64,000 nt of DNA from an uncultured Bacteroidia bacterium (GTDB lineage: Bacteria > Bacteroidota > Bacteroidia > Bacteroidales > UBA932), in NCBI GenBank assembly GCA_902768985.1, contig CACXNA010000004.1:1-64000 (forward strand), written 5' to 3'. The notes under the pieces are model-generated. The model was not told where the DNA came from and searched no databases. It saw only the letters and a program-made list of their open reading frames with translations. The translations under genes and the position numbers were made by a program. This document shows positions 63,439 to 64,000 of the stretch, in pieces; position 1 is the first letter of the stretch, and every line of letters begins with the position of its first letter.

Positions 63439-64000
63439 ATGCCAAACGGGCAAAAACAGACTTTAAAGACGAGACTCGCTCCCGTTTTTCAGGACACGTT
63501 TCTATCGTGCCTCGGGTCTTTCTTCGCCTTCCTGATGGTCCGTTGGCTGTCCAACCCGATCTACGGATTCACCCGCCACTTCCTTATTTATGTCGGTACG
63601 GCGCTGCTCGGTACCGTGGTGGGCCTGCTGGTCTCGGGCACGATCCGTACCGCCCGCACCGGCGAATACCGTTTCTCCGTAGACCGCCTCTTCCTGACCG
63701 TCCTGATCAAGGATATCATCCTGCTCATCCTGATGCTGATCGACAAGGGAGGCTTTTCGCAACCCTCGCTCGTCGTGCTGGCCCTCATCTCCGATACCCT
63801 TTTCTCTTCCATGCTGATCTTCTTCATCCGCACCTCGATCAACCGCATGCAGGAAGAAGCCTTGGAGATGAAGGAGTTGTCCTTCCGGCCCAACACGCTG
63901 GTCTACGGCGACGATGAGAACGCCGCGCTCTTTGCCGAAAGCGCCAAGCAGAGCGGCCGCTACAACATCCTGGGCCTGTTGACCCGCAACCCGGAAATGG
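63439..64000 (+). CDS. Membrane protein resembling a polysaccharide sugar transferase or CapD-like dehydratase, 3' end cut by window edge
   Basis: 187 codons visible, open at the edge. Four hydrophobic helices (about 22-40, 48-66, 82-100, 108-126) are followed by EALEMKELSFRPNTLVYGDDENAALFAESAKQSGRYNILGLL, the start of a nucleotide-sugar-binding Rossmann-like domain. This layout is shared by CapD-like epimerases/dehydratases and by polyprenyl-phosphate sugar transferases; the second half needed to decide is missing. The gene may be the start of a surface polysaccharide locus to the right. Confidence 0.7.
   Translation, partial: MPNGQKQTLKTRLAPVFQDTFLSCLGSFFAFLMVRWLSNPIYGFTRHFLIYVGTALLGTVVGLLVSGTIRTARTGEYRFSVDRLFLTVLIKDIILLILMLIDKGGFSQPSLVVLALISDTLFSSMLIFFIRTSINRMQEEALEMKELSFRPNTLVYGDDENAALFAESAKQSGRYNILGLLTRNPEM

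Overview
The window looks like chromosomal DNA of an uncultured, GC-rich member of the Bacteroidales. Almost every transcription unit is preceded by the Bacteroidetes -7 box TAnnTTTG (TATCTTTG, TATATTTG, TACCTTTG). The gene content fits: an S46 dipeptidyl peptidase, a large homodimeric-type pyruvate:ferredoxin oxidoreductase with rubredoxin and ferredoxin, DUF4250 and DUF1573 proteins, SusD-era glycosidases (GH2, GH3) with lipoprotein or Sec signals, and a Bacteroidetes-style periplasmic-sensor histidine kinase. Genus and species cannot be named from the sequence.

Layout. 1-11 kb: a truncated AlbA_2/Schlafen-like gene of lower GC, S46 peptidase, RmuC, then a plus-strand run (YhhN, LMW phosphatase, Ntn-type amidase, phosphotransferase), a CDF exporter and TrkH on the minus strand, and an OxyR-like regulator divergent from TrkH. 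11-22 kb: secreted hydrolases (type-B carboxylesterase, SGNH lipoprotein, two alpha/beta hydrolases, a 1,274-residue GH2 beta-galactosidase with a LamG insert), an Fe-S aldo/keto reductase, a truncated Tat-flavodoxin relic, rubredoxin and a DMT transporter. 22-39.7 kb: an accessory patchwork. From 23.8 to 39.2 kb every gene lies on the plus strand. It holds an ECF sigma factor/membrane protein/CPBP cluster, GNAT, thioesterase, acyltransferase, BASS symporter, GH3, C1 peptidase, TfoX-like, PadR-DUF2812 and Nim-like genes. At least three gene relics and two palindrome-filled intergenic regions lie between them, and the region ends at a tRNA-Arg(CCG). 39.8-64 kb: conserved chromosome with fabD, the pdxB-patatin-MscS operon, PFOR, an M16 peptidase, an acyl-CoA synthetase, an unusual LysR-HTH/amidohydrolase fusion, ferredoxin, DUF1573-parE, a response regulator, histidine kinase and AraC-HTH triplet, rpsF-rpsR-rplI, and the start of a sugar transferase gene.

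How the genes relate. PFOR, the 2[4Fe-4S] ferredoxin, rubredoxin, the Fe-S aldo/keto reductase and the flavodoxin relic point to anaerobic, ferredoxin-based redox metabolism. The secreted peptidases and glycosidases point to scavenging of peptides and glycans in a gut-like habitat.

The observations most worth following are (1) the single-polypeptide fusion of a LysR-type DNA-binding domain to an apparently intact adenosine/SAH-type deaminase at 55225-56649; (2) the 39224-39716 intergenic region, which is almost entirely made of large hairpins; (3) the three separate genes that together carry the parts of a hybrid two-component system at 59211-62080; (4) an OxyR-like protein lacking both redox cysteines; and (5) recombination scars at 14.6-14.85, 30.1-30.6 and 31.6-31.76 kb. 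All functions are read from sequence motifs only; no database search was run.
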